A stretch of 63,558 nucleotides of DNA, from assembly GCA_903892415.1 (NCBI GenBank), contig CAITIQ010000333.1:1-63558 (forward strand). Direction: 5' to 3'. The translations under genes and the position numbers were made by a program. A model generated the notes under the pieces. That model saw only the letters and a program-made list of their open reading frames with translations, did no database searches and was not told where the DNA came from. The stretch comes from an uncultured delta proteobacterium. Its GTDB lineage: Bacteria; Myxococcota_A; Polyangia; Polyangiales; Polyangiaceae. Positions 26,042 through 33,344 of the stretch are shown here, in pieces (positions within the stretch are counted from its first letter, which is position 1; every line of letters starts with the position of its first letter).

Positions 26042-27420
26042 CAACGGGCAACCATGAGCTCGTCACCGGAGGCGATCACGAAGGGCACACGTCCGCGGTC
26101 GATCGGTGGACAGACCGCGATGGCTCGCACCCCAGCCGCGACGGGAACCCGCAGCATCTCCTTCAAGGCCTGCTTTGAGCGGTCTTCCCAAGAGTAGACG
26201 ACCACTGCGTCCGGGCTGCCGCGCGGCACATCGAGGCTAGCCAGGATCTCCGGGGTGCCGTCCTGATTGAGATCCCCAACGGCGAGTTGCGCGCCAACCG
26301 AAGCAGCGGTGCCAAGCTTGCCCGCGCCATCACGCACCTCGAGACGGCCGTCTTCTCTCCCCGCCCAAATGGAATAGGCGCTTCCACCTCCGTCCACCAA
26401 CGCCGCGCCTGCATAAGCGTCGAAGCGCCCACTAACGCTCGCTCGCGCTGGCGCCCCTGTTGTTTCGCCGCACTCCGAAAGCGGCCCCGTCAGCGTATCG
26501 CTGTCGAAGATCGCACACGAGAAGCGGTGGGCGTCGGGTAGGGCAAAACCGGAATAGCTGGTAACGGACTCGAGCGCCGCATTGAGACGTACCGACTTGG
26601 CTCTGTCGGTGCTGGCCACGACAAGCTCTCGTGCGGCGGGAAGGGCTCCTCGTGCGGTCGGCGGGGTCGCAAAGGCGAGCGCCATCGGCTCGCGCCAAGG
26701 GGTCTCATCTTTGAGCGATAGCTCCTTCCAAGCCCGCGACGCGATCGGCGAGACACGCCGCTCATGCAACCTCACGAGTGAAACTTGCTCACGTCCAGCG
26801 ACGACGATCTCCGGAGCGCCGTCGCGATCCAGGTCCTCACACAAGAGCGCCAACGGCTCTCGCTCGAAGCTCTTTGCGCGCTCGATCGTCAAAGTCGAAA
26901 CCAGCGGAATCGGCGGAAGAAACGAGCGGACCTCAGCGTCGATCGGAGCGTCTGCAAAGGCATGGGCCACCGAACCAGGCAGCGGGTTGCGGATGCGGGC
27001 CCAGCGCGTCCGCGGAACGAGGTGAACGTCAGCCGTTGCTTGCAACCGCCCTCCCTCGAGCGCCACCGTCAGCGAGAGCACCCAGGCCTTGCCCTTGGCT
27101 CTCGCGATGGCGGTCTTGAGCGGACTCGTCTCTTCCGGTGCTTGAAAGCCGCCAAAGCCAGCGGCCAAGCTGGCCACGCGTAGCGCCAGCAGGCTCCCGC
27201 GCTCGACGCTCGGTTGCGCCTGCAGCCCTGCTACAGAAACAAGCACGCCGCCCTCGAGTTTGGGTAGGCCTTGGATCAACGCGCGCGCGACAGACTGCAC
27301 CGCCGGCTCGTAACCGACCTGGCTTGGCCGCGTTGGCTCGGCGGCTTGAGCCTGGAGCTCGGTCGGAGCGAGCACCCCGAAAACGACGCACGAGGCGATG
27401 GCGAAGCACGGCCGGAACAC
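26041..27420 (-). CDS. Exported protein with FG-GAP/VCBS-like repeats
   Basis: 459 residues with a GTG start and a signal peptide ending near LQAQA (residue 26). The N-terminal 150 residues (GYEPAVQSVARALIQGLPKL and following) look like an alpha/beta domain. The rest has calcium-type propeller phrases LLCEDLDRDGAPEIVVAGRE and VGDLNQDGTPEILASLD, as in VCBS or FG-GAP repeats. Function unknown. It lies 3 bases after the DUF885 gene and overlaps the solute-binding-like gene, forming a three-gene operon. Confidence 0.78.
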   Translation of the reverse strand: MFRPCFAIASCVVFGVLAPTELQAQAAEPTRPSQVGYEPAVQSVARALIQGLPKLEGGVLVSVAGLQAQPSVERGSLLALRVASLAAGFGGFQAPEETSPLKTAIARAKGKAWVLSLTVALEGGRLQATADVHLVPRTRWARIRNPLPGSVAHAFADAPIDAEVRSFLPPIPLVSTLTIERAKSFEREPLALLCEDLDRDGAPEIVVAGREQVSLVRLHERRVSPIASRAWKELSLKDETPWREPMALAFATPPTARGALPAARELVVASTDRAKSVRLNAALESVTSYSGFALPDAHRFSCAIFDSDTLTGPLSECGETTGAPARASVSGRFDAYAGAALVDGGGSAYSIWAGREDGRLEVRDGAGKLGTAASVGAQLAVGDLNQDGTPEILASLDVPRGSPDAVVVYSWEDRSKQALKEMLRVPVAAGVRAIAVCPPIDRGRVPFVIASGDELMVAR

Positions 27421-27423
27421 GCG

Positions 27424-29262
27424 CTACTTCCCCAGGATGCGACGCAGGTAGCGTGGCGCCGGAGAGCCATGAGCCAAGAGCTCATCGTGGTAAGCGCGCT
27501 CTTTGAAACCGGCCTCTTTCTCAGCCACACCGCGCAGACGCATCATCTCGGTAAAGCCGTAGAAGTAGGTCGTTAGCTGAGCGCTCGTCAGCTGCGCTCG
27601 CTTCCACTTACCGAGCGCCTCCCCCTCCTCCTGAAAGCTCTCCTCGGTCATCAGCTTGATCGCCTCTTTTTCACTCATGTTGGCGGCGTGAACGCCATGA
27701 TCGAGGATCGTGTTGGCGGCCATACGCAAGGCCATCTTGAGGCGCTGCATACGAACGGGCGGGCCACCAAAACCGTACTTCGCCATCAGCCACTCGGTGT
27801 AGACCGCCCAACCCTCGACGAAGGCACCGTGCGCGAGCACGGCCCGCACCTTCGATGAGAAGCTGTTCTGATGCATGGCCTGCAGGAAGTGACCCGGCAT
27901 GGCTTCATGCACCGTGAGGTCGTTGAGCATGCTGCGGTTGTATTCGCGGTAGAGGGACTCGACTCGCTTCTTGGGCCAATCTTGCGGGGCCGGAGCTATC
28001 GCGTAGAAGGTCTGCGGGTTCGCTTCGAGCGGGCCTGAAGAGTCGCAATAAGCCACAGCAACGCCACGTCGATACTCGGGCATCTCCACCACTTTGCAGG
28101 GCTCATTGGGGATGCGCACCAGATCGTGCTGTCGCACGAACGCTGTGGCGTTGACCAAGGTCGCTTCGGCGTCCTTGACGATGGTGGCGTTCGTCGAGCG
28201 CTCTTTGGCCAGTTCATTGAGCACCGCCCGAATCAGCTTGCGCTCTTCCTCCACCGTCTTCGGATCTTTCCAAGCCTTGCCTTTGAACAGCTCGGGCCAA
28301 AGCTCTTTGGAGGTCGCCACCATCTCAGCGCGAGTCGCTTCCAGAAAGGCACGCGCCGCGGGAACCAGAGCCTCGGCGCCGGTCTCGTCATCGAGGACGA
28401 GGGCAAGCTTCTTCTTGAACTTGTCTTTCCCCAAACGCACATCCGCCGTTGCCTTCTTCAGCAGGTCCTTCTCCAAGAACGTCTGAAAGTTCTGCAGCGC
28501 GGTCTCAGCGGCTTTGGCCGCAGCCGGCAGACGCTGACCGTCTGCTCCAGCTTGAGCAGCCAAATCCTTGAAGCCAGTACCGACGAGCGAGATCAGCCCC
28601 TTGTTTTGACTGATCGCGGTTTTTGTATGCAGCTCGGTTGCGACCTTCAAACGCGCGGTCGCCGCAGCAACCACCGCCGGAATTCCCTCGAGTCGAAGGG
28701 CCAGGTTCTTCGCCCGGACACTCGCAGGAGCGAACTCGCGACTGACCAGCGGGTCCAAACCATCACCTATCAGGGCGGTATAAAACATGGGATCCGTTTC
28801 GGCTGGCTTGAGCTCATCGAGGGTGAAGAGCGCTAGCGCGATGTGATTGGAGAGGATGTCCCGGTCGACGGCGTTCTCGACAGAGAGCTTGCTCGCGTCG
28901 ATGGCCAGAAGCTTGCTCGCGGTTGCCTTCAACATCGCGCGGTAGGCCGCTTCTCCATTCACCGAGACATCCGGCCACTTACCGTCAAAGCGATGTTCTC
29001 CAGCTTCTGTGGCGCGCACCGGAAGATGAACGAACATGTCGGAGAGGAACTGCTTTCCGAGTTCCTCGAGCTGCGCGTCTGAAGACTCCTCAGCGGGTTG
29101 CTCAGGCTCTTCCACCTCGGCACTCACCGCCGCGCTGGGAAACGCACGCGGAGCCTCATACTCAGGAGCCGGAAGGTTGCGCGGAATGCTTGGGTCGCTG
29201 GAACAACCGGCAAACACAAAAGCCAATAGCGAGAGCCTGAAGGGAGACCTGGTGAGCTTCAT
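27424..29262 (-). CDS. DUF885-family metallo-hydrolase, predicted lipoprotein
   Basis: 612 residues from the ATG at 29262; a TTG at 29274 is also in frame. The lipobox FAGC predicts Cys20 lipidation. The DUF885 zinc motif is clear: LTVHEAMPGHFLQAMHQN, with EGWAVYTEWLMAKYGFG and RMAANTILDHGVH downstream. Family members are putative peptidases with a HExxxGH-type site. The length is normal. Located at the head of the operon with an FG-GAP-like protein and an orphan solute-binding-like protein, so it may help break down exogenous peptides in the periplasm (inferred). Confidence 0.9.
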   Translation of the reverse strand: MKLTRSPFRLSLLAFVFAGCSSDPSIPRNLPAPEYEAPRAFPSAAVSAEVEEPEQPAEESSDAQLEELGKQFLSDMFVHLPVRATEAGEHRFDGKWPDVSVNGEAAYRAMLKATASKLLAIDASKLSVENAVDRDILSNHIALALFTLDELKPAETDPMFYTALIGDGLDPLVSREFAPASVRAKNLALRLEGIPAVVAAATARLKVATELHTKTAISQNKGLISLVGTGFKDLAAQAGADGQRLPAAAKAAETALQNFQTFLEKDLLKKATADVRLGKDKFKKKLALVLDDETGAEALVPAARAFLEATRAEMVATSKELWPELFKGKAWKDPKTVEEERKLIRAVLNELAKERSTNATIVKDAEATLVNATAFVRQHDLVRIPNEPCKVVEMPEYRRGVAVAYCDSSGPLEANPQTFYAIAPAPQDWPKKRVESLYREYNRSMLNDLTVHEAMPGHFLQAMHQNSFSSKVRAVLAHGAFVEGWAVYTEWLMAKYGFGGPPVRMQRLKMALRMAANTILDHGVHAANMSEKEAIKLMTEESFQEEGEALGKWKRAQLTSAQLTTYFYGFTEMMRLRGVAEKEAGFKERAYHDELLAHGSPAPRYLRRILGK

Positions 29263-29374
29263 TGTCGCGGCCAAACATACAGCGTCCCCGTGCTGCGAGC
29301 TCAGCTGAATCCGAGCCCGACGGTCGAACGCTCCGCTTCAAGGCCACCGTTCGAGCGACTGCGGCTTAGCTGCT

Positions 29375-30838
29375 TCAAAGCCCTGCGGGTGCGAACGGTA
29401 GGATGGACTTCAAGTCTTGGTCGTTGAAGCGCAGTTGCAGACCTACAAAATAATCCCGACGATCCCCGGTAATGATGTCGTCCACCCCGCCGAGTAACCA
29501 AAGCTTGCTGATGAATTCGTAACCAACGGTGATGCGCCAGCGAGGCGTCAGCTGTTCACCAAAACCAAAGAGGTCTTGCTTCAGCTCAAAGCGGTCATCG
29601 ATCAAATGCAAGTCGAGCCCAAGCCCGCCCGTCGACTCCATGATGCCGAATCGGCCGGTCAGCGGCCCGAGCCGCTTGGCGAACTGGAAGCTCAGTCGGA
29701 AGTCGTTCGTCGTGGTGACTCTAGTCTCGCGGTAACTCGGTGGGTCGTTCGGATTGGTGGTGTCGATCGTCGTTTGCTCGAAGCTCGTTCTTCCGCGCGG
29801 ATCGTTCACCAACTGAATCAGGTAGTACTTATCCGTCGAAGGCTGCAGCCGAAGCTCGACGTAGCTCTTTACGGTGTTGGCGAGGAAGTTGTAGTCGGTG
29901 CGGAGGCCAACCACGGTCTGTACGCGACCGATGCCTCCTACGAGGTCCCCGACGTCGGACACGACACCTTCGACCTCGTTGATCAGCGTCTCGTCCTTGG
30001 TCAAACGACCAACGGTGCCCTCGCCCTTGTCGATCCGAGCGGCGATGTTGTCCGCGTGACCGAGCGCTGATTCCAGACTTGAACTTGCACGATCGATGCG
30101 TTCGAGCGCAGAGCGAATCTCGCCGGGCTTACCGGCTTCATCGCCCTTGTTCATCATCGTCCGCACTTCCTGCGTGACCTGCTTCACGTTGTCGAGAATG
30201 GCCGCAACTTGCGGGCGAGCGTCGCCCGTTATGCCCTGGACGTTGGCCAGTGTGCCCTTCACGACCTCGCGATTCTCTTTCACCGTTGCGTTGAGCTGCT
30301 CGGTTACCTCCGCGAGGTTCTTGAGGATCGCTGCGATCTGATCCTGACCCTGATTCGACCCGACGGTGTTCTTCAGGGTCTCCGTGACGGTCTTAACGTC
30401 CTTCAGGATCTCAGACACCTGACCTTGCAGGGATTGAATGCTCGGCTCGTCAATGTAGTTGCGTATCTGATCCCCGTCCTTGAGCTTGACGTTGCCCTCG
30501 GTCCCAGGGGTCAGCACCACGTAGGATTCACCAATCAGGCTGGTTGCCCGCTTACCGATGGCGGCGTCCTCGTACAGCACCATGTCGGGCCGCATCTTGA
30601 TGTCCACCCGGGCGCGGCCCTCGTCGAGCCAGATCCGCCGCACGACGCCGACTTGGATGCCCGAGATCATCACCCGCGACTGCGGCGCGACGCCCGTCAT
30701 GTCAGGGAGGTAGGCGTACACCTCGTAACCGCCCTCAGTACCGGTGGAGCGGGAAATGAAGCGGTAGCCGACGACCAGCGCTGCGAGCAGCGCGATCGCC
30801 ATGAAGCCCACTTTGACCCCTCGGGTGATACTGCTCAT
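29375..30838 (-). CDS. MCE-domain (MlaD/PqiB-like) protein with C-terminal beta-rich, barrel-like domain
   Basis: 487 residues. An N-terminal hydrophobic anchor (about 11-28) and MCE domain (about 38-115; GVAPQSRVMISGIQVGVVRR and IGKRATSLIGESYVVLTPG) are followed by a long helical region with hydrophobic periodicity (about 130-300), as in lipid-transport tunnels. From about 320 the sequence turns beta-rich (YVELRLQPSTDKYYLIQLVN, RWRITVGYEFISKLWLLGG, RRDYFVGLQLRFNDQ), resembling outer-membrane barrel strands. No mlaE/F permease or ATPase genes lie beside it. An envelope-spanning lipid transporter is the suggested role. Confidence 0.85.
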   Translation of the reverse strand: MSSITRGVKVGFMAIALLAALVVGYRFISRSTGTEGGYEVYAYLPDMTGVAPQSRVMISGIQVGVVRRIWLDEGRARVDIKMRPDMVLYEDAAIGKRATSLIGESYVVLTPGTEGNVKLKDGDQIRNYIDEPSIQSLQGQVSEILKDVKTVTETLKNTVGSNQGQDQIAAILKNLAEVTEQLNATVKENREVVKGTLANVQGITGDARPQVAAILDNVKQVTQEVRTMMNKGDEAGKPGEIRSALERIDRASSSLESALGHADNIAARIDKGEGTVGRLTKDETLINEVEGVVSDVGDLVGGIGRVQTVVGLRTDYNFLANTVKSYVELRLQPSTDKYYLIQLVNDPRGRTSFEQTTIDTTNPNDPPSYRETRVTTTNDFRLSFQFAKRLGPLTGRFGIMESTGGLGLDLHLIDDRFELKQDLFGFGEQLTPRWRITVGYEFISKLWLLGGVDDIITGDRRDYFVGLQLRFNDQDLKSILPFAPAGL

Positions 30839-30933
30839 GCGGCGGGCAGCATCCTAGTACATCCGCGAGGAAGTTTCTCCCCGGATCCCGCAGCTTTGCA
30901 TCGGACGCCGGAGCGTGCGAAAGCAGCGTTTCG

Positions 30934-32349
30934 ATGGACCAAGAGAAGCTCGCCTCGTTCGTTTCGGAAGTGTGGGACACATCCATTCTGCCGAAAATCA
31001 CCGACTACATTCGGATCCCCTGCAAATCTCCCATGTTTGACAAGGAGTGGGAGCAAACCGGGCATCTCGAAAGTGCCGTGCAACTGATTGAGTCCTGGTG
31101 CAAAGACCACGGACTTTCGGGGCTGACCACCGAGATCGTCAGGCTGCCCGGTCGTTCCCCGCTCTTGTTCATGGAAGTGCCAGCGACGGATGGCTCCTCC
31201 GACGACACCGTGCTGCTTTACGGCCACTACGACAAGCAGCCTGAGATGACCGGCTGGCGAGAGGACCTCGGGCCGTGGAAGCCGGTGCGAGAGGGGGACA
31301 AGTTGTACGGCCGCGGTGGCGCAGACGACGGCTACGCCGCGTTCGCTTCGGTGTTGGCGCTCTCAGCTGTGAGAAAGCACGGTGGTTCCCACAAGCGCGC
31401 GGTCATCTTGATTGAGGGTTGCGAGGAGAGCGGCAGCTTCGATCTACCGCACTATCTCGAGCACCTCGGTTCACGCATCGGAGCCGTGAGCCTGGTGCTC
31501 TGTCTCGACTCGGGATGTGGCAACTACGACCAGCTTTGGGTGACGACCAGCCTTCGCGGCTTGGTTGGTGGCACGCTCACGGTCAAGGTACTCAATCAGG
31601 GCGTCCACTCGGGCGACGCAACCGGAGTGGTCCCGTCGAGCTTTCGCATTGCTCGCCAGCTGCTCGATCGCTTGGAAGACTCCAAGACGGGAAAGATCCT
31701 ACCTGCCGCCTTCCACGCCGAGATACCAGCCGAGCGCAAAGAGCAAGCCGCGGTTACGGGCCGTGTGCTCGGCGACGGAATGTTCGAGCGCTTTCCCTAC
31801 GCTGGCGGAACCCAGCCTGTCTCCAAAGACCACTCCGAGCTCATCCTCAACCGCACCTGGCGACCGTACTTGGCTGTCACCGGCGCAGACGGTATTCCGC
31901 CTATCGCAAGCGCTGGCAACGTCCTGCGCCCGTCCACATCGCTAAAGCTCTCCTTGCGACTTCCGCCAACGGTTGAACCAGCCGCAGCGGCGGCAGAGCT
32001 CACTCGGCTCCTCACCGAGAACCCTCCCCACGGAGCCGAGGTGACCTTTCACGCCGAAGAACCTGGTCCCGGCTGGAACGCGCCGGCGCTCGCTCCGTGG
32101 CTAAAGCAATCCCTCGAGCAGGCGTCCCAAGCGCAATTTGGTCGTGAATCTTGCTTCATGGGAGAAGGCGGCTCCATCCCCTTCATGGGCATGCTCGGGC
32201 GCCGCTTTCCAGCCGCACAGTTCGTCATCACTGGCGTTCTCGGGCCGGAGTCCAACGCACACGGTCCGAACGAGTTCCTTCACGTGCCGATGGCCAAGCG
32301 TCTGACCGCCGCGATGGCGCAGGTACTCAACGACCACGCGAAACGCTGA
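30934..32349 (+). CDS. M20-family metallopeptidase (CNDP/dipeptidase-like)
   Basis: 471 residues, cytoplasmic. The two-zinc site is recognisable: His in LYGHYDKQPEMTGW, Asp in GRGGADDGYAAF, the Glu-Glu pair in IEGCEESGSFDL and Asp in VLCLDSGCGNYDQLW. The dimerisation (lid) domain follows, and the C-terminal GPNEFLHV supplies the last ligand region. The organisation fits cytosolic non-specific dipeptidases that cleave short peptides. Divergent from the MCE gene with 95 bases between starts. Confidence 0.93.
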   Translation: MDQEKLASFVSEVWDTSILPKITDYIRIPCKSPMFDKEWEQTGHLESAVQLIESWCKDHGLSGLTTEIVRLPGRSPLLFMEVPATDGSSDDTVLLYGHYDKQPEMTGWREDLGPWKPVREGDKLYGRGGADDGYAAFASVLALSAVRKHGGSHKRAVILIEGCEESGSFDLPHYLEHLGSRIGAVSLVLCLDSGCGNYDQLWVTTSLRGLVGGTLTVKVLNQGVHSGDATGVVPSSFRIARQLLDRLEDSKTGKILPAAFHAEIPAERKEQAAVTGRVLGDGMFERFPYAGGTQPVSKDHSELILNRTWRPYLAVTGADGIPPIASAGNVLRPSTSLKLSLRLPPTVEPAAAAAELTRLLTENPPHGAEVTFHAEEPGPGWNAPALAPWLKQSLEQASQAQFGRESCFMGEGGSIPFMGMLGRRFPAAQFVITGVLGPESNAHGPNEFLHVPMAKRLTAAMAQVLNDHAKR

Positions 32350-32379
32350 GTCACCCCTGAACTTTGTAGCGTCAGGAGT

Positions 32380-32427
32380 GGAGCCTAAGCCCGTCCCTTC
32401 GAGCGATCCTCGACAAGGCTAGGCTCC
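32380..32427 (+). promoter_or_regulatory. Stem-loop abutting the arfB start codon
   Basis: GGAGCCTAAGCC at 32380-32391 pairs with GGCTAGGCTCC at 32417-32427 with one bulged base. The ATG follows immediately at 32428, so the only AAGG-like ribosome site would be in the stem. A weaker hairpin (CACCCCTGA with TCAGGAGTG, 32352-32380) precedes it after the M20 stop codon. Confidence 0.55.
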
Positions 32428-32853
32428 ATGCTCGACCTCATCGTTCAACCAGGACTCGTATTGCCCAGCGATTCGCTGGGCTTTTCGGCTGTTCGCTCGT
32501 CTGGACCGGGTGGGCAACACGTCAATAAGACTTCAAGCAAGGTCGTCTTGCGCTTCGATCTTCCAAGCTGCCCGGCGTTGAGTCCAGAGCAGCGAAGCCT
32601 GATTCAGGACCGAACGCGCAATCGCCTCGATAGCTTGGGCTTCATTCAGATTGAGTGTCAGGCCACCCGCAGCCAGCACCAAAACCTCGAGGAAGCGCGC
32701 AACCTGCTCGCTGCGCTGCTTCAGTGCGCCCTTCGGGTTCAGCCCCCTCGCAAGCCGACGAAGACGCCGGCGCGAGCTCATCGGCGCCGAATCCAGGACA
32801 AGAAGCACCGCGCCGACGTCAAGCGAGGTCGCGGTAAGGCAGCTGCGGATTAG
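32428..32853 (+). CDS. arfB: ArfB-type peptidyl-tRNA hydrolase (ribosome rescue)
   Basis: 141 residues, about the length of E. coli ArfB (140). The catalytic GGQ motif is residues 28-30 in RSSGPGGQHVNKTSSKV, and the C-terminal basic tail (RRRIQDKKHRADVKRGRGK) is the part that enters the empty mRNA channel of stalled ribosomes. It hydrolyses peptidyl-tRNA on ribosomes stalled at mRNA ends. Within codons 12-19 there is a GC-rich hairpin followed by four T (see the terminator-like feature). It is followed 65 bases later by a PYP-like gene on the same strand. Confidence 0.94.
   Translation: MLDLIVQPGLVLPSDSLGFSAVRSSGPGGQHVNKTSSKVVLRFDLPSCPALSPEQRSLIQDRTRNRLDSLGFIQIECQATRSQHQNLEEARNLLAALLQCALRVQPPRKPTKTPARAHRRRIQDKKHRADVKRGRGKAAAD
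32463..32485 (+). terminator. Terminator-like hairpin inside arfB
   Basis: GCCCAGCG at 32463-32470, loop ATT, CGCTGGGC at 32474-32481, then TTTT. It falls within codons 12-19 of arfB. The stem is perfect but the T-run is short, so termination efficiency would be partial at best. It may be chance within coding sequence. Confidence 0.4.
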
Positions 32854-32918
32854 GAATGCCCAAACGCTGTCACACCTACGCCCGAGGTCACGCTATCTTC
32901 GCGCAGGGCGGAGGGTCG

Positions 32919-33341
32919 ATGATCGAGCGAACCAAGACAGCAAGGTTTGGAGGGGAAGACGTCGCCAATCGCTTGGCCCAGCTAGGCGACACCGAGTTTG
33001 ACGAACTGTCGTTTGGAGTGATCGGGCTCGATTCCCAGGGCGTTGTCAGAGCCTACAACGCAGCTGAATCGAAGCTGGCCGGCCGACCCAAAGTTGAGGT
33101 CATTGGCCAGCGCTTCTTCGAAGTTCTGGCGCCGTGTGCGAGAACCGTTGAATTTCAAGGGCGGTACCTGGACGTTAGGAATGGCAAGTTGGACAGTGCG
33201 CTCTTCGAGCACGTCCTCGACCATCGCATGAACCCCACCCGAGTATTCATCCACCTCAAGAGAACGGTCTTGGGAGATGGGATGTGGATCTTGGTCCGAC
33301 GCAGGCCGCCCTCAATATCCCAATGGCTTGGGTCGACCTGA
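32919..33341 (+). CDS. Photoactive yellow protein (PYP) homologue
   Basis: 140 residues from the ATG at 32919, which has a GGAGGG ribosome site; an in-frame ATG at 32856 adds an unconserved leader. The protein aligns end to end with Halorhodospira PYP: FDELSFGVIGLD, AYNAAESKLAGR, IGQRFFEVLAPC and FIHLKRTVLGDGMWILVRR. The chromophore-binding Cys is conserved as Cys73 (Cys69 in PYP), with Tyr46 (Tyr42), Glu50 (Glu46) and Arg56 (Arg52); Thr50 is Ala54. A 10-residue C-terminal tail is extra. PYPs are blue-light receptors carrying p-coumaric acid; no tyrosine ammonia-lyase or CoA ligase gene is in this window, so holoprotein formation is not shown. Confidence 0.9.
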   Translation: MIERTKTARFGGEDVANRLAQLGDTEFDELSFGVIGLDSQGVVRAYNAAESKLAGRPKVEVIGQRFFEVLAPCARTVEFQGRYLDVRNGKLDSALFEHVLDHRMNPTRVFIHLKRTVLGDGMWILVRRRPPSISQWLGST

Positions 33342-33344
33342 AGG

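Noticed and set aside
29275..29374. Weak inverted repeat TCGAACG/CGTTCGA between the MCE and DUF885 genes
   Set aside because: The stem is 7 bases with a loop of 17 and no T-run, so I could not support a terminator.
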